Source: Rhypophila decipiens (taxonomy: Eukaryota; Ascomycota; Sordariomycetes; Sordariales; Naviculisporaceae). Taken from it: a DNA stretch of 64,000 bases. Position 1 is the stretch's first letter. Every line of letters begins with the position of its first letter. Where the stretch lies: contig MU858139.1 of the NCBI GenBank assembly GCA_033297075.1, forward strand, positions 87,137-151,136. The letters run 5' to 3'. Positions 10,527-22,053 of this stretch are shown here, piece by piece. Position numbers and translations under genes: made by a program. The notes under the pieces are model-generated. The model saw nothing but the letters and a program-made list of their open reading frames with translations. It was not told the origin of the DNA and searched no databases.

Positions 10527-12116
10527 TCATTCACCCGTCTCCTCTGGCTGCTCCCAGTCATGCTCAACCCGCCACTGATCCTCCAAGTTCAACGCAGTGT
10601 CCCCGAACAAGTTACACCCGCGATGTCCCCACTTCTCCTCAAAGATCCTCCTCCCGGCAGCGATCTGCTCGTTGAAGCCGGCGTCGAACCCCTCGGGGTC
10701 ATAGTAAAACGGCTCCCCTTGCCCGCCGCGCTGGCTCTTGTGCCATGTGTTCCTCACACCCGCATCGCGGTATTTGTAGAGCCCCATCTCGACGCCGACT
10801 TTGTTCAAGATGCGAAAGTACTCGAGCGGATCCGATGGCATTTCTTCTTCCTTTCCGTCTCTTTTCGCCTTTCTCCTCTCAGTAGCCTGGATTGGTGTTT
10901 CGTCCTCTCCGGCCTTCTGCTGTTCCTCCTCCGCCTTTGTCGCTGCTTCTTCCTCCTCTTTTTTCTTCCTCTCCTCTGCCCTCTGCTCCTCTTCTTCCGG
11001 CGAAAGCGGATTGGGATCCACAAACCTCGGCCTGCCGACCTTGGGGTCCCGATAGAAGACACTCAAATCTTCCATGACGCTGCTAGCATCATTAATCCAG
11101 CCCGCGCGACGGTGCCGTACCGTCCAACCATCCATCGCCAGCCTCGAGTTCATATCACAATCCGACGTATAATACGGTATCATGACGTCCCATCCGCCAA
11201 CAGCATCGACCGCCTCTCTGTTGACCAGCGTCAGATAGTCGTACTGGAACCACCTGAATGCCCAGCGTTCGCCTCTGTCCAAAACGTAGCGTAATTCGGC
11301 TAGACAGTTTTCGTAGAGTGTCTTGTACCCCGGGTCCTTGGCAGACGGGGGATTCAACATGCGGTCTCTGTCATCTGGGTCGTCATCGTACACCTCTGGC
11401 GGACGGTCTCCTTCTCCCCGTTCCAAGTCGTCTGCCCCGTCTTCAAAGCTAAATACCACCACGTCCTGGTGACTGTACATATAGTACTCATAGCCCCTTT
11501 GGTACGCGATATCCAGGAAGAAGTTCTGCAGCTGGCTGAAAGTGAGCAGGACCGGTGTGGTAATAACTTGCACACCCAGACGGTTGAGGGTGGTATGGTT
11601 GACGTAAAACGGATTCTGGAGAGACAGTTTCCCAGCTTTGTTGTAGAAATGGACACCGGTATTTTCCACCACGTAGATTTGACTTGGGGGCCAGCCCGCG
11701 GTGATGTACGAGACTACGCATTGTAGCAGCATCGGCCATTGGCGTGTGAAGCCCATGAACAGGGGCGGTGCCGCGGTGAGATTGTATTCTTTGTGCAGAT
11801 TTGGTCGAGGGATATTATAGCTCGGTATCGAGGGCGGTTTTGCGTCGAATGAGTTGGAGAGAAGGGGAAAAGGGTCTTTGATAGGCGGTGGAAGCCATGA
11901 CGGGGTCGGCTTGTAGCGCGGCGGTGGACGATCGGTTGGAGGCCGTCTGTCGGCGGGGCTATCGGGCTTGATGAGCTCTTTGAGGTCTTGGAATGACGGA
12001 ACGACGTCGTGCGAGTATGCTGTGAAGGAGACCAGCGCGAGGGACGTAAAGACGAGGATCGCGACGGCCGGGAGGAGGACGCGGAAGAGGCGGGGATTTA
12101 ACGAGAGTGTCGCCAT
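10527..12116 (-). CDS. Type II membrane protein, glycosyltransferase-like (GT-A fold)
   Basis: 529 aa, single exon. The open frame extends upstream to a TTG, but the ATG at 12116 (M-A-T-L-S-L-N) puts a basic/hydrophobic signal anchor at residues 9-36, as in Golgi type II transferases. A proline-rich stem (about 50-110) follows. The luminal part has G-F-T-R-Q-W-P-M-L, Q-I-Y-V-V-E-N-T-G-V, Y-E-Y-Y-M-Y-S-H-Q-D-V-V-V, D-A-V-G-G-W-D and Y-Y-T-S-D-C-D-M-N-S-R-L. The strand-helix pattern and acidic pair resemble GT-A nucleotide-sugar transferases. A Lys/Glu-rich charged insert (about 380-440) interrupts the C-terminal part. Donor and acceptor cannot be read from sequence. It may be a fungus-specific family without an assigned reaction. 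Confidence 0.7.
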   Translation of the reverse strand: MATLSLNPRLFRVLLPAVAILVFTSLALVSFTAYSHDVVPSFQDLKELIKPDSPADRRPPTDRPPPRYKPTPSWLPPPIKDPFPLLSNSFDAKPPSIPSYNIPRPNLHKEYNLTAAPPLFMGFTRQWPMLLQCVVSYITAGWPPSQIYVVENTGVHFYNKAGKLSLQNPFYVNHTTLNRLGVQVITTPVLLTFSQLQNFFLDIAYQRGYEYYMYSHQDVVVFSFEDGADDLERGEGDRPPEVYDDDPDDRDRMLNPPSAKDPGYKTLYENCLAELRYVLDRGERWAFRWFQYDYLTLVNREAVDAVGGWDVMIPYYTSDCDMNSRLAMDGWTVRHRRAGWINDASSVMEDLSVFYRDPKVGRPRFVDPNPLSPEEEEQRAEERKKKEEEEAATKAEEEQQKAGEDETPIQATERRKAKRDGKEEEMPSDPLEYFRILNKVGVEMGLYKYRDAGVRNTWHKSQRGGQGEPFYYDPEGFDAGFNEQIAAGRRIFEEKWGHRGCNLFGDTALNLEDQWRVEHDWEQPEETGE

Positions 12117-13723
12117 TTCATCGTGGTTGGTTTTGCGAGTGTTGCGCCTTTGTTTTCGCCCGTCCGTCAAGCTGTTATCGCAAGGTGGTGTTGAGAGCAA
12201 GCTGACCGACCGCCGGGCGTGCTCCAGGCTCCAGCTTTTTTGACGCGAGATATTCGGGAGCCATCATCGGAGGTAGTCGGCATTGCTCTTATAGAAAAAA
12301 AAAATCAGGAGCTTGCTGCCCCTGAACGAGGGTGTTACGCGTCATCGTATTGATCGTGTCCTTTCCCAGGCTCGTTCAACCTTGGGCCTGCATTGGATTG
12401 GAATCCTTCAGTGTGGCTTGGTTCGGATATCTCACCCGCCAAGCGGGCCTTTTGCGTCCATTTCTGCAGGGAGCGTGGGGACGCGGCCGTCGAGACAGGA
12501 CGAAGTGTAGGGGTCCATTATTTGAAAAGGGGTGCCCTGGTGATCTTGAAAATCGTATTCTTGTCTTTTTCGTCCTTCGATATTTGTTTGGGAGACGATA
12601 GCATTCGGCACACTCGTGGTGTGGACCGCCAAGTTTGGGGGTCGTTTGTTGACTTGTCCACGGCGAATTCAGGGTCCAATTTAGCGCCGTTTTTTGAGTG
12701 GTGGACTGATGCAACGTTGCCAAGCTGCGTTTCACTGGGCGATGGAGGTCACTCGGAGCTGGAGCTGTTAGTGAAGCTCCTTATCAACACCAAACCATTG
12801 ACTTCACTAACAGATACCACAAAGCGCAACTTCCCCAGGCTAAGGACCCGAGCTTTCGGCAGAGAGCGTGAAGCTTGTTTCGGGTGACGAAAGCTTGATC
12901 TCGACATCAACCTCCGCTTCCTTTTGTTGTCCTAACTCGGCCAACATCTTCAATTCTTCATGTCAAGTCCTTGGCTGACTGACACCCAATGTCGAGGACA
13001 GCCCATACCGAAGAAGCCATTTGTTGACCAGTGTCGCAAATCCAGTTGCTACGGAGATCCAAGTCCCAGTCCGAGAAGATAAGGACGTCACAGATACCCC
13101 TCTTCCAGCTTTGGAGCAACATCCACGACCTCTTCGGGCAGGTTGCTTTCGAGTGCCATCTTTCAGAAATATCAAGAAAACTGCCAGTTAATAAACTCCG
13201 ACGGCATCAAGCAGACCATCTGACCCTTGCACACTCAATTGCTTGTTTGGACCGCCCACGACAGTTTCCGCCTGTCGGAGTCTTCCGTTGCCTGGACAGC
13301 CTGAATTGCATGTACCTATCCCACCACCAAGGTGACGCCGCAGCTAGACATCTGCCATTCGATGGTTACAGCCTGCTCCCGTCAAAGTGATAACCGTTGA
13401 TTGTCTCCAATATCAATATCCCATCAGACGACGGACCAGCGTACCATTCTCGCCCATCCATGCGAGCCACTTGCATCTGGCCAGACCATCGGGGTCACCA
13501 TCTGTCACTGAGAGCTCCCTACCTACCTACCTACATAGGCAGTTCAATCAGTCCGCCAGTAACCCGTATCACACGTACAACCCCATTTGTCCAGTCCAGT
13601 CCAGTCCCTTGTTCTCCGCAGCGGTGGTTCACCCCGTGTGACTGCGCAAGTCCAGGACCCTGGTCATGTCATGTTACCTTGCTTCTCTGCCGCCGTGATT
13701 AAGGTAAACAAGACAAAATAAAT
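12117..13723. other. Divergent intergenic region between GT-like gene and sugar porter
   Basis: Presumed shared upstream region of two divergently transcribed genes. Short simple repeats occur just upstream of the porter: CTAC units near 13520-13540 and CCAGT units near 13590-13610. No domain-bearing frame seen; open frames such as 12393-12887 lack recognisable features. Confidence 0.5.
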
Positions 13724-15674
13724 ATGACCGACCGCCATGCCTTGCCTGTCTCCTCCGACCGTTCTCCCCTTCTCCAAAGGGACAGTGGCGAAGCTGGATC
13801 ATCGAACGGGACCTTCTTCCAAACCGATTCTCATCCATCGACATCAGCAGCTAGAAACAAGCCCACCAAAATGGAGAAGGACCTAACCCGGCACGCAACA
13901 GCCGGCACAGAAGAAAATGAAGACGACCGAGCCGGCTCCGGCGCAGGACCTGTCAAACCCGTCGGCGACCCAACACTACTAGACCCTCACCTCGACCAAG
14001 CAATCCAATTCGAGCACAGCTTGACCTTCACCCAAGCATGCAAGCTCTACCCAGCCGCAATAGGATGGTCGGCGTTCGTCTCCCTCGGCGTGATCATGCT
14101 CGCTTTTGACCCTCAGCTCCTGGGCAACTTGTACGCGATGCCACGGTTCAAGTTGGATTTTGGGTATGAATATGAGGGCGAGGTTCGTTTTTATCCCTTC
14201 TCCTTTTCATCGCTCTCTCACCATTTCGGATAGAAAGTCGCAAGTCGGGATGAATATTGACTGAGGAGAGAAATAGTTTATAATCTCTGCCCCCTGGCAA
14301 ACTGGCCTATCAATGGGGAACCCCATCGGCCAAGTCGTAGGCGCCCTCGGAGCAGGCTACCCGATGGAGAAATACGGTCGAAAATCCACGTTTGGAGCAT
14401 GTGTAATCCTCACTGCCGCGCTAATCTTCATCCAGTTTTTTGCGCGATCTCTCGAGGTGCTGCTTGTCGGCGAGCTCCTAGGCGGCTTGGTGCTGGGTTG
14501 TTATGCAGTCATAGCACCGACGTATGCTTCTGAAGTCTGTCCGCTTGCTATAAGGGGCATCCTGACCAGCTATGTGAATCTGTGCTTTGTCATTGGCCAG
14601 CTTCTGGGTAATAGCGTCTGTGCTGGGACAAGCAAGTTGGATGATCACTGGGCTTATTCCATCCCCTTTGCGCTGCAGTGGGTTTGGTGCGCCATTATTC
14701 TGGGTGGATTTGCTTGGGTCCCCGAGAGTCCGTGGTGGCTTGTTCGGCATGGGAGGAACAAAGACGCAGAGGTGGTGTTGCGGAGGTTGGCCAGTGAGAA
14801 GGTGGATATCGGGCAGACGTTGGCTGTTATCGTCGAGACGGACAGACTCGAGCAGGAGCTCGAGATGGGAAGCACGTACTGGGATTGTTTCCGGGGTGTG
14901 AATCTCAGACGGACAGAGATATCGGTCGGTGTTTATTGCACACAAGTGCTGAGTGGCATTTACTTGATCAATTACGGGACCAACTTTTTCAATCTTGCTG
15001 GACTGCCGACGGATCAGGCGTTCAATATGGGGATTGGGTTCTTGGGTGAGTTGACTTGATATTGCGCGCAGAGTCGGGATTTCTGATGCGGTCCGGATTT
15101 GCTAACAATGATACAAACAGCGGTCGGATTCCTGGGTACTATCGTCTCTTGGCCCCTTATTGTTCGCTATGGTCGGAGGACAATCTACAACAGCGGGCTG
15201 GCCCTCCTTGTCGTCCTCCAGCTCATCATCGGTATTCTGGATTGTATCCCCGACCGCCCGAGCAACGTCGTCTGGGCGCAGTCCTCGCTCATGCTGATAT
15301 GGAACTTCTTTTACGACATCTCCATCGGCCCAGTATGTTTCGTCATCATCTCCGAGGCCAGCGCCACCCGTGTTCGATCCAAGAGTATCGCTGTTGCTAC
15401 CGCCGCCCAGGGAGCTCTAGGCTGTGCCATGACCGTCGCTATCCCGTACATGATCAACCCTGACCAAGCAAACATGCAGGGCAAGCTCGGATTCTTCTTT
15501 GGGGGCCTGGCTGGCTTCTGTTTGGTCTGGGCTTATTTCAGGGTGCCTGAGACCAGAGGCCGGACCTTTGAGGAGCTTGACATCTTGTTTGAGCGAAAGG
15601 TGCCTACTAGGCTGTTTGGCGAGTATGTGATCGATCATGGGACTGCGAGAGGGGATAATCCCGAGGACCTGTGA
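13724..15674 (+). CDS. MFS sugar porter, maltose/alpha-glucoside type
   Basis: Plasma-membrane proton-coupled sugar transporter of the major facilitator superfamily, about 593 aa with 12 predicted membrane segments. Three exons: 13724-14182, 14277-15045 and 15121-15674. Introns are 14183-14276 (GTTCGT start, AAATAG end) and 15046-15120 (GTGAGT, GCTAAC branch site, CAG). Joins are phase 0 and phase 1 and restore family sequence. Landmarks: G-R-K-S after TM2, P-E-S-P-W-W-L-V near mid-protein, R-Y-G-R-R-T after TM8 and the C-terminal V-P-E-T-R-G-R-T-F-E-E-L-D-I-L-F-E. The long acidic/polar N-terminus (about 110 aa) and A-Y-S-I-P-F-A-L-Q-W favour the alpha-glucoside/maltose permease branch over hexose porters. 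Substrate is inferred, not shown. Confidence 0.9.
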
Positions 15675-16147
15675 GCTCGTCCGGGTCTCGATCAGCTGGT
15701 CATGGTGTTCTCGTCTTCGAAAGCGGTCGCTTTTGATCTCGTGGTCTGGCTCGTTCGAGCCTCGAGAGCTTGGCGAGTTGAAAAAAGCTCTGAGAGTCTA
15801 TTACATCTGACCATAGCTGGCAACTTCTTTTCATAGACATATCTATGTTGCCTTGGATCTCTATCACTCGGTGGTTAATGGAAGGGACCGCAACGGTGTT
15901 GAATACTGTCTTTGATTCTGTGTGATTTCATGTTCGTGGGGTTGGGGAGCGATACCGAAGGAATTGCTCGAGAACAAGGCCATGACAGAACGGCCTGGCA
16001 TCGTCTGCAAGAACCGCAATGTCAGCAATAAACAGGCTAGGGTTGAAAGGATACCCTACGCATATAAGACAGGAGGGATTCTCCCATAGATGATAGAATG
16101 ATATCCCCGGCCTTTTCCATTTCACCACATTGCCGGTGCCTGCGAAC
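15675..16147. other. Spacer after sugar porter
   Basis: Porter 3' UTR and upstream region of the next open frame. Nothing further recognised. Confidence 0.5.
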
Positions 16148-16645
16148 ATGATATCACTACGCACCTACTTCGTTTACATCAACGAAAAGTGCCATCTCCT
16201 CTGGCACGACCCCCGAAAACAACGGTTGCTCGATTACTGGATGGAGGGTCGCATTCCAGGGACCTCTCCCGATTAACCACCGCCCTTTGGCCTCTACCAC
16301 GTCGCGCTCATGGGCTACTTTGGCGACAGGAGATATACCGACATCTGCGTGTGGCAGGTATCGCAGTGGGACGACAGGAACACGGTGGCCGAGCCCTTGG
16401 AGGTGAAACGTCGGTCGGCTGCCGAGCAGCAGCGTTGTCTGGACTCGGTGTATGAATGGGTCGAGGCGCATCCGTTTGAGCGGTTCAAACATACAGGGCT
16501 TCGAGGGACAAGGGACCATGATGTAAGGGTGTATGATTTGCCGGTGCCAACCGAGGAGGGTTTACGGACTTGGCGGGCACATTATAAACGGCATCAGTGG
16601 GTTAAGGAGGAGTGGGTGGCCAGGGCCTTGGCGTTGGATTTGTGA
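16148..16645 (+). pseudogene. Unrecognised protein, frame interrupted by in-frame TAA
   Basis: From the ATG at 16148 (M-I-S-L-R-T-Y-F-V) the frame reads 42 codons, meets TAA at 16274-16276, then continues in the same frame to a stop at 16643. Both sides look protein-like (W-H-D-P-R-K-Q-R-L before; P-F-G-L-Y-H-V-A-L-M-G-Y-F and V-Y-E-W-V-E-A-H-P-F-E-R-F after). I found no good GT-AG pair that removes the TAA. A GTGAGT at 16642 could be a donor linking this to the low-complexity frame downstream. I do not recognise the family. Alternatives are a small unusual intron, a sequence error or two unrelated frames. Confidence 0.35.
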
Positions 16646-16966
16646 GTTTCCGTTTTTGTACATGCATCGAGCGTCTCCGTTTGTAATTTCGTTGCTCAAG
16701 TTGCCTGAGTGATCCGGCTGACAAAGCGGTATGGTACGCGAAACAGAACAGGAGGGGAGCAGACGAACGAGGACCAGGACCAGTCGTCTGAACAGAGTGA
16801 CCAAAGCAGCCAAACCGAGTCAGACAGGGCAAGTGGCAGCGGCAACGAAGAGCCCCTTGTCGACGACACACAGGTAAATCGCACAGCGATGCTCCCAGAA
16901 CCTCAACCTCTTCAGCAGCCGTACACAATGCCTCCAGCGCCTGCCCCTTCAATATTTTGTCCCTCC

Positions 16967-17038
16967 GACAATGGATGCTTCTGCGACAATGGATGCTTCT
17001 GCGACAATGGATGATCCTGCGACAATGGATGCTCCTGC
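16967..17038 (+). repeat. 18-bp minisatellite, four units
   Basis: Four direct units of about 18 bp starting GACAATGGATG and ending TGC. In the downstream frame they read T-M-D-A-S-A-like; in the upstream frame D-N-G-C-F-C. The frame change between adjoining protein-like stretches lies at or near the start of this repeat. Confidence 0.85.
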
Positions 17039-17144
17039 GACCTCGAGCATGTCGTCCCCGGCCGTGCCAGCGACTCCTACTCCGGCTCCAATTCCTGTGT
17101 CGCGAGAGTTCGTACCAGCGACTTATCCAAGCATGAATGGTGTC

Positions 17145-17526
17145 CCGACGAACCCGTTCCCACAGAGGACAGTCTCTGCCGATGCGTCTGCTCCTGGTCT
17201 CAGAGCCGCCGGACTATTCACGTCTTCAACGGCTCCAACTCCGACTCCTATCCCAGAACAGTTCATACCGACTACTACTAGTCATGCAAGCACGCCTACT
17301 CTTCCGACGAGCCCATTCGCACAGAGTACAGTCTCTGCCGCTGCATCTGCTCCTGGTCTCAGAGCCGCTGGACTATTCACGTCTTCAACAACGACTCCGA
17401 CTCCTATCCAGGGACAGTTCATACCGACTACTAGTCATGCATGCACGCCGACGAACCCATTCGCACCGAGCACAAGCTCAACTCCCCCTTCCGTTCCTGG
17501 TGTCAACAAGACCACCGGAATATTCA
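17145..17526 (+). repeat. Tandem 144-159 bp coding repeats
   Basis: Two full and one partial direct copy, marked by CCGACG at 17145, 17304 and 17448 (spacings 159 and 144 bp, both multiples of three). Each encodes P-T-x-P-F-x-x-S/R-T-V-S-A followed by S-A-P-G-L-R-A-A-G-L-F-T-S-S and F-I-P-T-T. The third copy is cut short before the C run. Confidence 0.8.
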
Positions 17527-17544
17527 CCCCCCCCCCCCCCCCCC
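17527..17544 (+). repeat. Mononucleotide run of 18 C
   Basis: Uninterrupted C18. Length 17 or 20 would place the upstream repeat frame and the downstream protein-like frame in register; 18 does not. Confidence 0.95.
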
Positions 17545-18204
17545 GCGACCATGCCATCGTCCTCGCCATCTTTACTATCGGCGATGAAGCCGCCTCCCGC
17601 GCCAGTGCCGATTTCCCCGTCCAACATAAACATGGTAGGAAACATCTCCAGGTATTTTCTCTGCAACGCCCCTGGCTACCACCCCAGCACACCTCCAAAG
17701 CGCAAAGCCACGGACGACTTGCGTGCATGGGATCCTAGCGGCATGAACTTTCAGTCTGGCCCGCCGCCAAGATTGTTCAGACAGCCACCAAGCCAGCTAG
17801 GGCAGCAGATAGGACAAGACTTTGGCACTGGCAGGCAGATGGGAGATCCTGATGAACAGATGGTAGATGCCCCGGCACCGCAAGATCATTTGGCGACATC
17901 TTTCGCCGCTCCACGTGGGAATGAGAATATTCCCCCGAAAGAGGCTCAGCCTGGCGCGACTGAAGTGGACCAAGCCGCCCAAAATGGACCGGCAGGTGGA
18001 GGTGCGAAACCCGCGGTCAGGAGGCCTCGGCAACAGATCCGCCCCGGTACAAAGGTCGGAGGACGAGCTGCTGCTCGGGCTCCGGCGCCCGCACCCACAG
18101 TTGTACCCGTGGGAGTTGAGGTGGTTGACGTGGGGGCAAGCGCGTCAGCGACTGCGGGAAGGAGTGGAATGGGAAGGAATGCCGGTGGCACTATGGGTCG
18201 CTAG

Positions 18205-19047
18205 CATTTTCGTCAAGGGCTCAAGTGCTAGTTTGGCATGACGGCAAACGAGCATCCTGGGCAAGCAGGGAAGGCAAAGGGAACAGCTTGCTGGCGATAT
18301 ACGCGTGTGTGGGGTAACTGTTACGAGAGGCTCACGAAGATTATGCTGCCACTGAAATCGTGGTCTTGTTTCGGCAGTTCAGATAGTCTAATAACGGGAA
18401 CGATGGCAAAGAGGTTTAGCAAACTGAGAGCCTTTTGTGATATCCACCCAAGGATATCTTGAGAAGAGTCATATTCGGTAGTAATACTACTTTGATTTGC
18501 CGGTATGAAAGGCCATCTCTTCCGAGTCTTGAAGAATACATGCTTGGCTTTCCAGCAGCTGGATTATGGTAGATACTATTATAAGGCCATCTGGTGAATA
18601 TTTCATAATACATCATGTTGATAGTTGAGATACAGGGGAAAATAAAGTGTTTGATTAGCCGCTATTTAGTAGTACTGTCGTGGCTAGAGAAAATGATCCA
18701 GAGAAAAAGAGAATGGCCAATGAAGCTCAAGAAGAAAGGGTAAGGAGAAACCCCACGAGGAGCGCAGAACACTTGCCCTGGCATGCTTGATCCAACGTAT
18801 AAATCAAGTCCCCACGCAAAAGGCCGAGAAAAGAAAACCAAGCCGAGTGAAAAAGAAGCTTCCGATGCGCTTGCAATCAGAATTTGTGCTATGGGACTCG
18901 GTTTTGTACCGAGGGTGCAAAATACCGCTCTGAGAAGAAAAAAGGCAAGAAGAACCGAATGCCGAACAGTAAGATCACCTGTTCTCAATGTCCCAATCTG
19001 TCCAAGTCGTCATGACACCCCGTTGCGATCCAACCCCGCTATAGACA
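18205..19047. other. Spacer before array member A
   Basis: A/T-richer sequence with no supported frame; presumably the 3' flanks of the two neighbours. Confidence 0.45.
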
Positions 19048-20332
19048 TTATACATCAACGACATCGCAAGGATCCCGCGCATAGTCGACCTTGACCCCCG
19101 CTTGCGCAAACTCTTGAAGCAACTCCTTGCGGGCCAGATGCGCCTGGCCGCGGTGTGCAGCAAAGCGAAGCTCGACACAACCAAAGCGGCGGCGATTCTG
19201 GTGGACGATGATGTCTTCGGTCTCGAATGTGATCTTTGCTCCAAGATTCGTGAGCAGATTGTTCTTGTTGACCAGATTTGCCGGGCCCGTGACTTTGAGG
19301 CATCGAGTCATCCACTTGGCCAGGCCCTGCTGCTCCTGGACCTTGGTCCAGTTGCGCCTAACTCGAACCAGGCAGTCTCTGACGACGAACGGGCCCATGA
19401 CGTGGCGTGCGTAGAAGCGAGAGGCGTCGGCTACAGTAAAGAACACGAGCTTTGCGCCTGCGTGGGTGTACTTTTTGCCCACCTCGCCGCGGTTGATGTG
19501 TAAAGCGAATACACGCCCGATGTCCTTGATGGCGCCTAGGATCTCTGCAACGGACACATTCGCCGGCAACCTGTCCATGAAGAAGGAGCAGTTCAGGTGA
19601 TCTGGCAATCCCACGACCGAGTGGTTGTAGATATTGTATGGGTCGCCTTTGTAGTTTGCCGACATGCCCGAGTACTGACGCAGCTGCTCTTCAGCCACAG
19701 TAGGCTCTCGGTGGTAGTTGGGGCCGTACAGGGCTAGGTCTGTCGATCTAAAGCCCTGCTCGGCGGAAGCAGATACACCAGATATAGGCTGTCGGCTCGG
19801 GAAGCCCCCTGGCGCGGCAAGACGATCATGGGTGTGGACGTGGTTCAAAGACAGGCCGTTGAAGGCAGTGTCCAGAGAACCCAAGGATGGTGCTGAAACG
19901 TCCTGAAATTCCTGCTGAGGCCATTGGCTGCTTCCGGGCCTTCCCAAGTTAACAAGCGCTCTCGAATGATCCTGATAACCGGTACCAAACAGAGACTCGA
20001 GTATCTGAGGTTGTCTGATTAGCATACGAGTAATGAAGAGACGACGAATGAATGTTTGGATGTAAAATCGAAATAAATGAAAGGATTGTACTCACCGGGC
20101 CCCTGGCTGACGGCAGGTCGCCCCGAGGTCCCTGAGGCGGCGGACCCATTGTAGGCTGATGCCGATTATTGAAAAGAGTTAGGGGAACCTTGGGAAAGTT
20201 GGGAGAGGATGGCGTCGGTCTGGAGGCGTTGTCACTAGGAGGAGGCCAAACAGAGCTCTCTGTTTTGGGTGGTTGTCTGGTATCCGCCTCGTCTTTCTCG
20301 TCCGGAGACGACGGTCTGTGTGAGAAAGACAT
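19048..20332 (-). CDS. Tandem RRM-like array protein, member A
   Basis: Intact member of the local family. Two exons, 20096-20332 and 19048-20004, joined across a phase-0 intron (GTGAGT donor, GCTAATC branch, CTCAG acceptor), giving 397 aa from the ATG at 20332 (M-S-F-S-H-R-P). Residues 1 to about 190 are low-complexity (Pro/Ser/Asp-rich). The family linker A-L-Y-G-P-N-Y-H-R-E-P-T, the box M-S-A-N-Y-K-G-D-P and N-H-S-V-V-G-L-P-D follow. RRM-like domain 1 runs N-C-S-F-F-M-D-R-L-P-A-N-V to about R-V-R-R-N-W. Domain 2 runs T-R-C-L-K-V-T-G-P to A-R-D-P-C-D. Degenerate RNP1-like strand: A-G-A-K-L-V-F-F. Nucleic-acid binding is inferred from fold pattern only. It stands about 5.5 kb apart from the rest of the array. 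Confidence 0.8.
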
Positions 20333-21037
20333 GTCGATTATACAAAATTGTAAGAGTCCAAGGGAGTTCCGAATGCAAAATTCGTCGACCAATGCTGAGC
20401 AATTTGTGCTGCAAGCCGCAGTGTTGTTGGGAGTTCCGAGTTATTGCGCTGCACTACTCTCGATGACCGTGTCGTGCACGAGTGATGGAAAGAAGAAATA
20501 TGGCGGGAAACTGGTGAAGCAGTGACTTATATGTAGGTAATGGGGATCCACCGCGACCCAAAGTAAAAACATAAATTATGCGGTCCTATCCCTAGATCTC
20601 CGGCAACTTAAGAAGCCCAAAGTCAAATTATCACTGCAAAGCAAGCTGGGAATAAGTACTCTAGAATAGCACCAGCTTAAAGCCCTTCTCGAAAGCTTGT
20701 GTGAGCAAGCTTTCGTTGATGAGAGCGAAAAGGCGTGAAGGTTCAAGGGATAGCCTGAAGGTTTGGGTTTGCCCTGTACCTAATTGTCCTCGATTCAGGA
20801 CGGTGGCTGTGAAACTTTTCCAAACTTATTAACAAACAACTGCATACTTGTAAACCATAAATCGCTCCCTACATGCAGGCTGCTCTTGCTTCCATGTCGT
20901 TGCAGGTGATTCGAAACCTTGGACCTCCTCTATCTAACCCTAACCCCAATCCTTCCAAGAAAAGTTCACAGCGATTAGTGGCTGTTAGGCCACCAAGGAC
21001 AGCTAGACTATAGCCGAATGAAGAGTTCTATTCTAGA
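20333..21037. other. Upstream region of member A
   Basis: Presumed promoter of A. Contains two adjacent CTAACCC-like units near 20935; no gene seen. Confidence 0.4.
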
Positions 21038-22053
21038 TTATATGAGTAGTTGAAAGAAGGAAAGTAAGTTCTCAGAGAAGGAAAGACAGAGCCAAGTGAG
21101 ACCGAGACGCGCTCTTGTTATGTCGTTATATGGATAGACTGTACCATTCAACAGCTCATTGCAAAGGAAGGGCGTAACTGTATCATCAAAATTAATGGCG
21201 ATACCCGAAAGTTCCGATCCGGCGGCGAAACCGTACAAGTAGATCCTTCCCGTCGAGGCTCCAACACGTAACGAGCCTTTCGGTGTTCCTCGACCAGAGG
21301 TCAGTTGTTGTTGTTGTTGTTTCCATTTTAGACCAGGGTGGGGCCGCGTAGTGGTACCCTCCAAAATACCCCAGGGCATATCGGATCCCGGAGAGCCAGG
21401 CTGCCCTAACAGTGGTCGGGATAAGACTCATCATGACCGTCGCCGGTTGCCGAATCCATAGCCTCAGGGCAAAAGCTAGTAGCTTGGCGGTTGCCGATGA
21501 GATTATGGACGCGATGGTGCTCCATCTCGGCTCGGTCGAGGGCCCGGGGGGCTGGGGTCGCCGTCGTCCTTGTCTGCCTCCTCCGAGGTGTGCTGTTGCC
21601 CTCCTTGTCGAAGCAGGCAATGGGATCGCATTTCTTGCGTCGGTGAGTGCATTGATAGCACTTCGCCGAGCCTGGCGTCTCGACTAACTGCTCGGAGTCG
21701 ATAATGGGGAGACAGCCGACGTCGTTGGGATCGTTGGCAAAAGAACCCTCGGCCGTCGAGGCGTGCGTCGGCGGCGGGTTAAAGGGGGGACGTTCGTTCC
21801 GGGATTCTCGGACAGCTCACCGATCCCCATTTCCCCTGGTGCATGAGCTGCCCACGCACCTGCACCATCGCCTGCGGTAATGCCGTAGACGGCGATGCCA
21901 ATGCTGCTCCTGCGATCCCCCGATTGCGCTGCCAAAGTCTACCAGACGGTAGGAAGTCCTATCCAGTAATATTGTTCCCAACGCCCCTAGACTGCTGGGA
22001 CTAGCAGGCTCCAGAGCTATCCGCGGATGGACCGGGCAACTTTTCTCAAACAC
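21038..22053 (-). other. Possible multi-exon gene or gene remnant
   Basis: A minus-strand frame from about 21820 to the TAG at 21406 reads A-N-D-P-N-D-V-G-C-L-P-I, then a Cys cluster K-C-Y-Q-C-T-H-R-R-K-K-C-D-P-I-A-C, which matches half of a Zn2Cys6-type spacing, and ends D-H-C-stop. GTGAGC at about 21819 and an upstream A-G-A-A-L-A-S-P-S frame could be an earlier exon. A further Q5-containing frame (21038-21379) follows in another register. I cannot join these convincingly, and no complete domain is visible. Confidence 0.25.

Larger units (their letters stand above)
16709..18204 (+). pseudogene. Pro/Ser/Thr-rich repetitive frame with frame changes
   Basis: Three abutting open frames look like one low-complexity protein. 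Up to about 16.97 kb the frame is Q/S/E-rich. It then shifts into a D-A-S-A-T-M and P-F-A-Q-S-T-V-S-A repeat frame (16971-17530). After the C18 run at 17527-17544 the protein-like reading moves to another frame (C-N-A-P-G-Y-H-P-S-T, then G-R-A-A-A-R-A-P-A-P to the stop at 18204). Composition resembles fungal intrinsically disordered proteins; there is no recognisable domain. It may be the C-terminal half of the 16148 gene, an expressed gene mis-sequenced at the homopolymer, or a decayed gene. Confidence 0.35.

Noticed and set aside
14478..14945. Long frames on the opposite strand of the sugar porter, GH79 (8143-8841) and GT-like (10560-11294) genes
   Set aside because: They mirror real genes and have no domain sequence of their own.
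20930..20950. Telomere-like CTAACCCTAACC, also near 43690 and 63965
   Set aside because: Only one or two units at each site; the count of 8-mers is close to chance for 64 kb on two strands, so no telomere or subtelomere claim.
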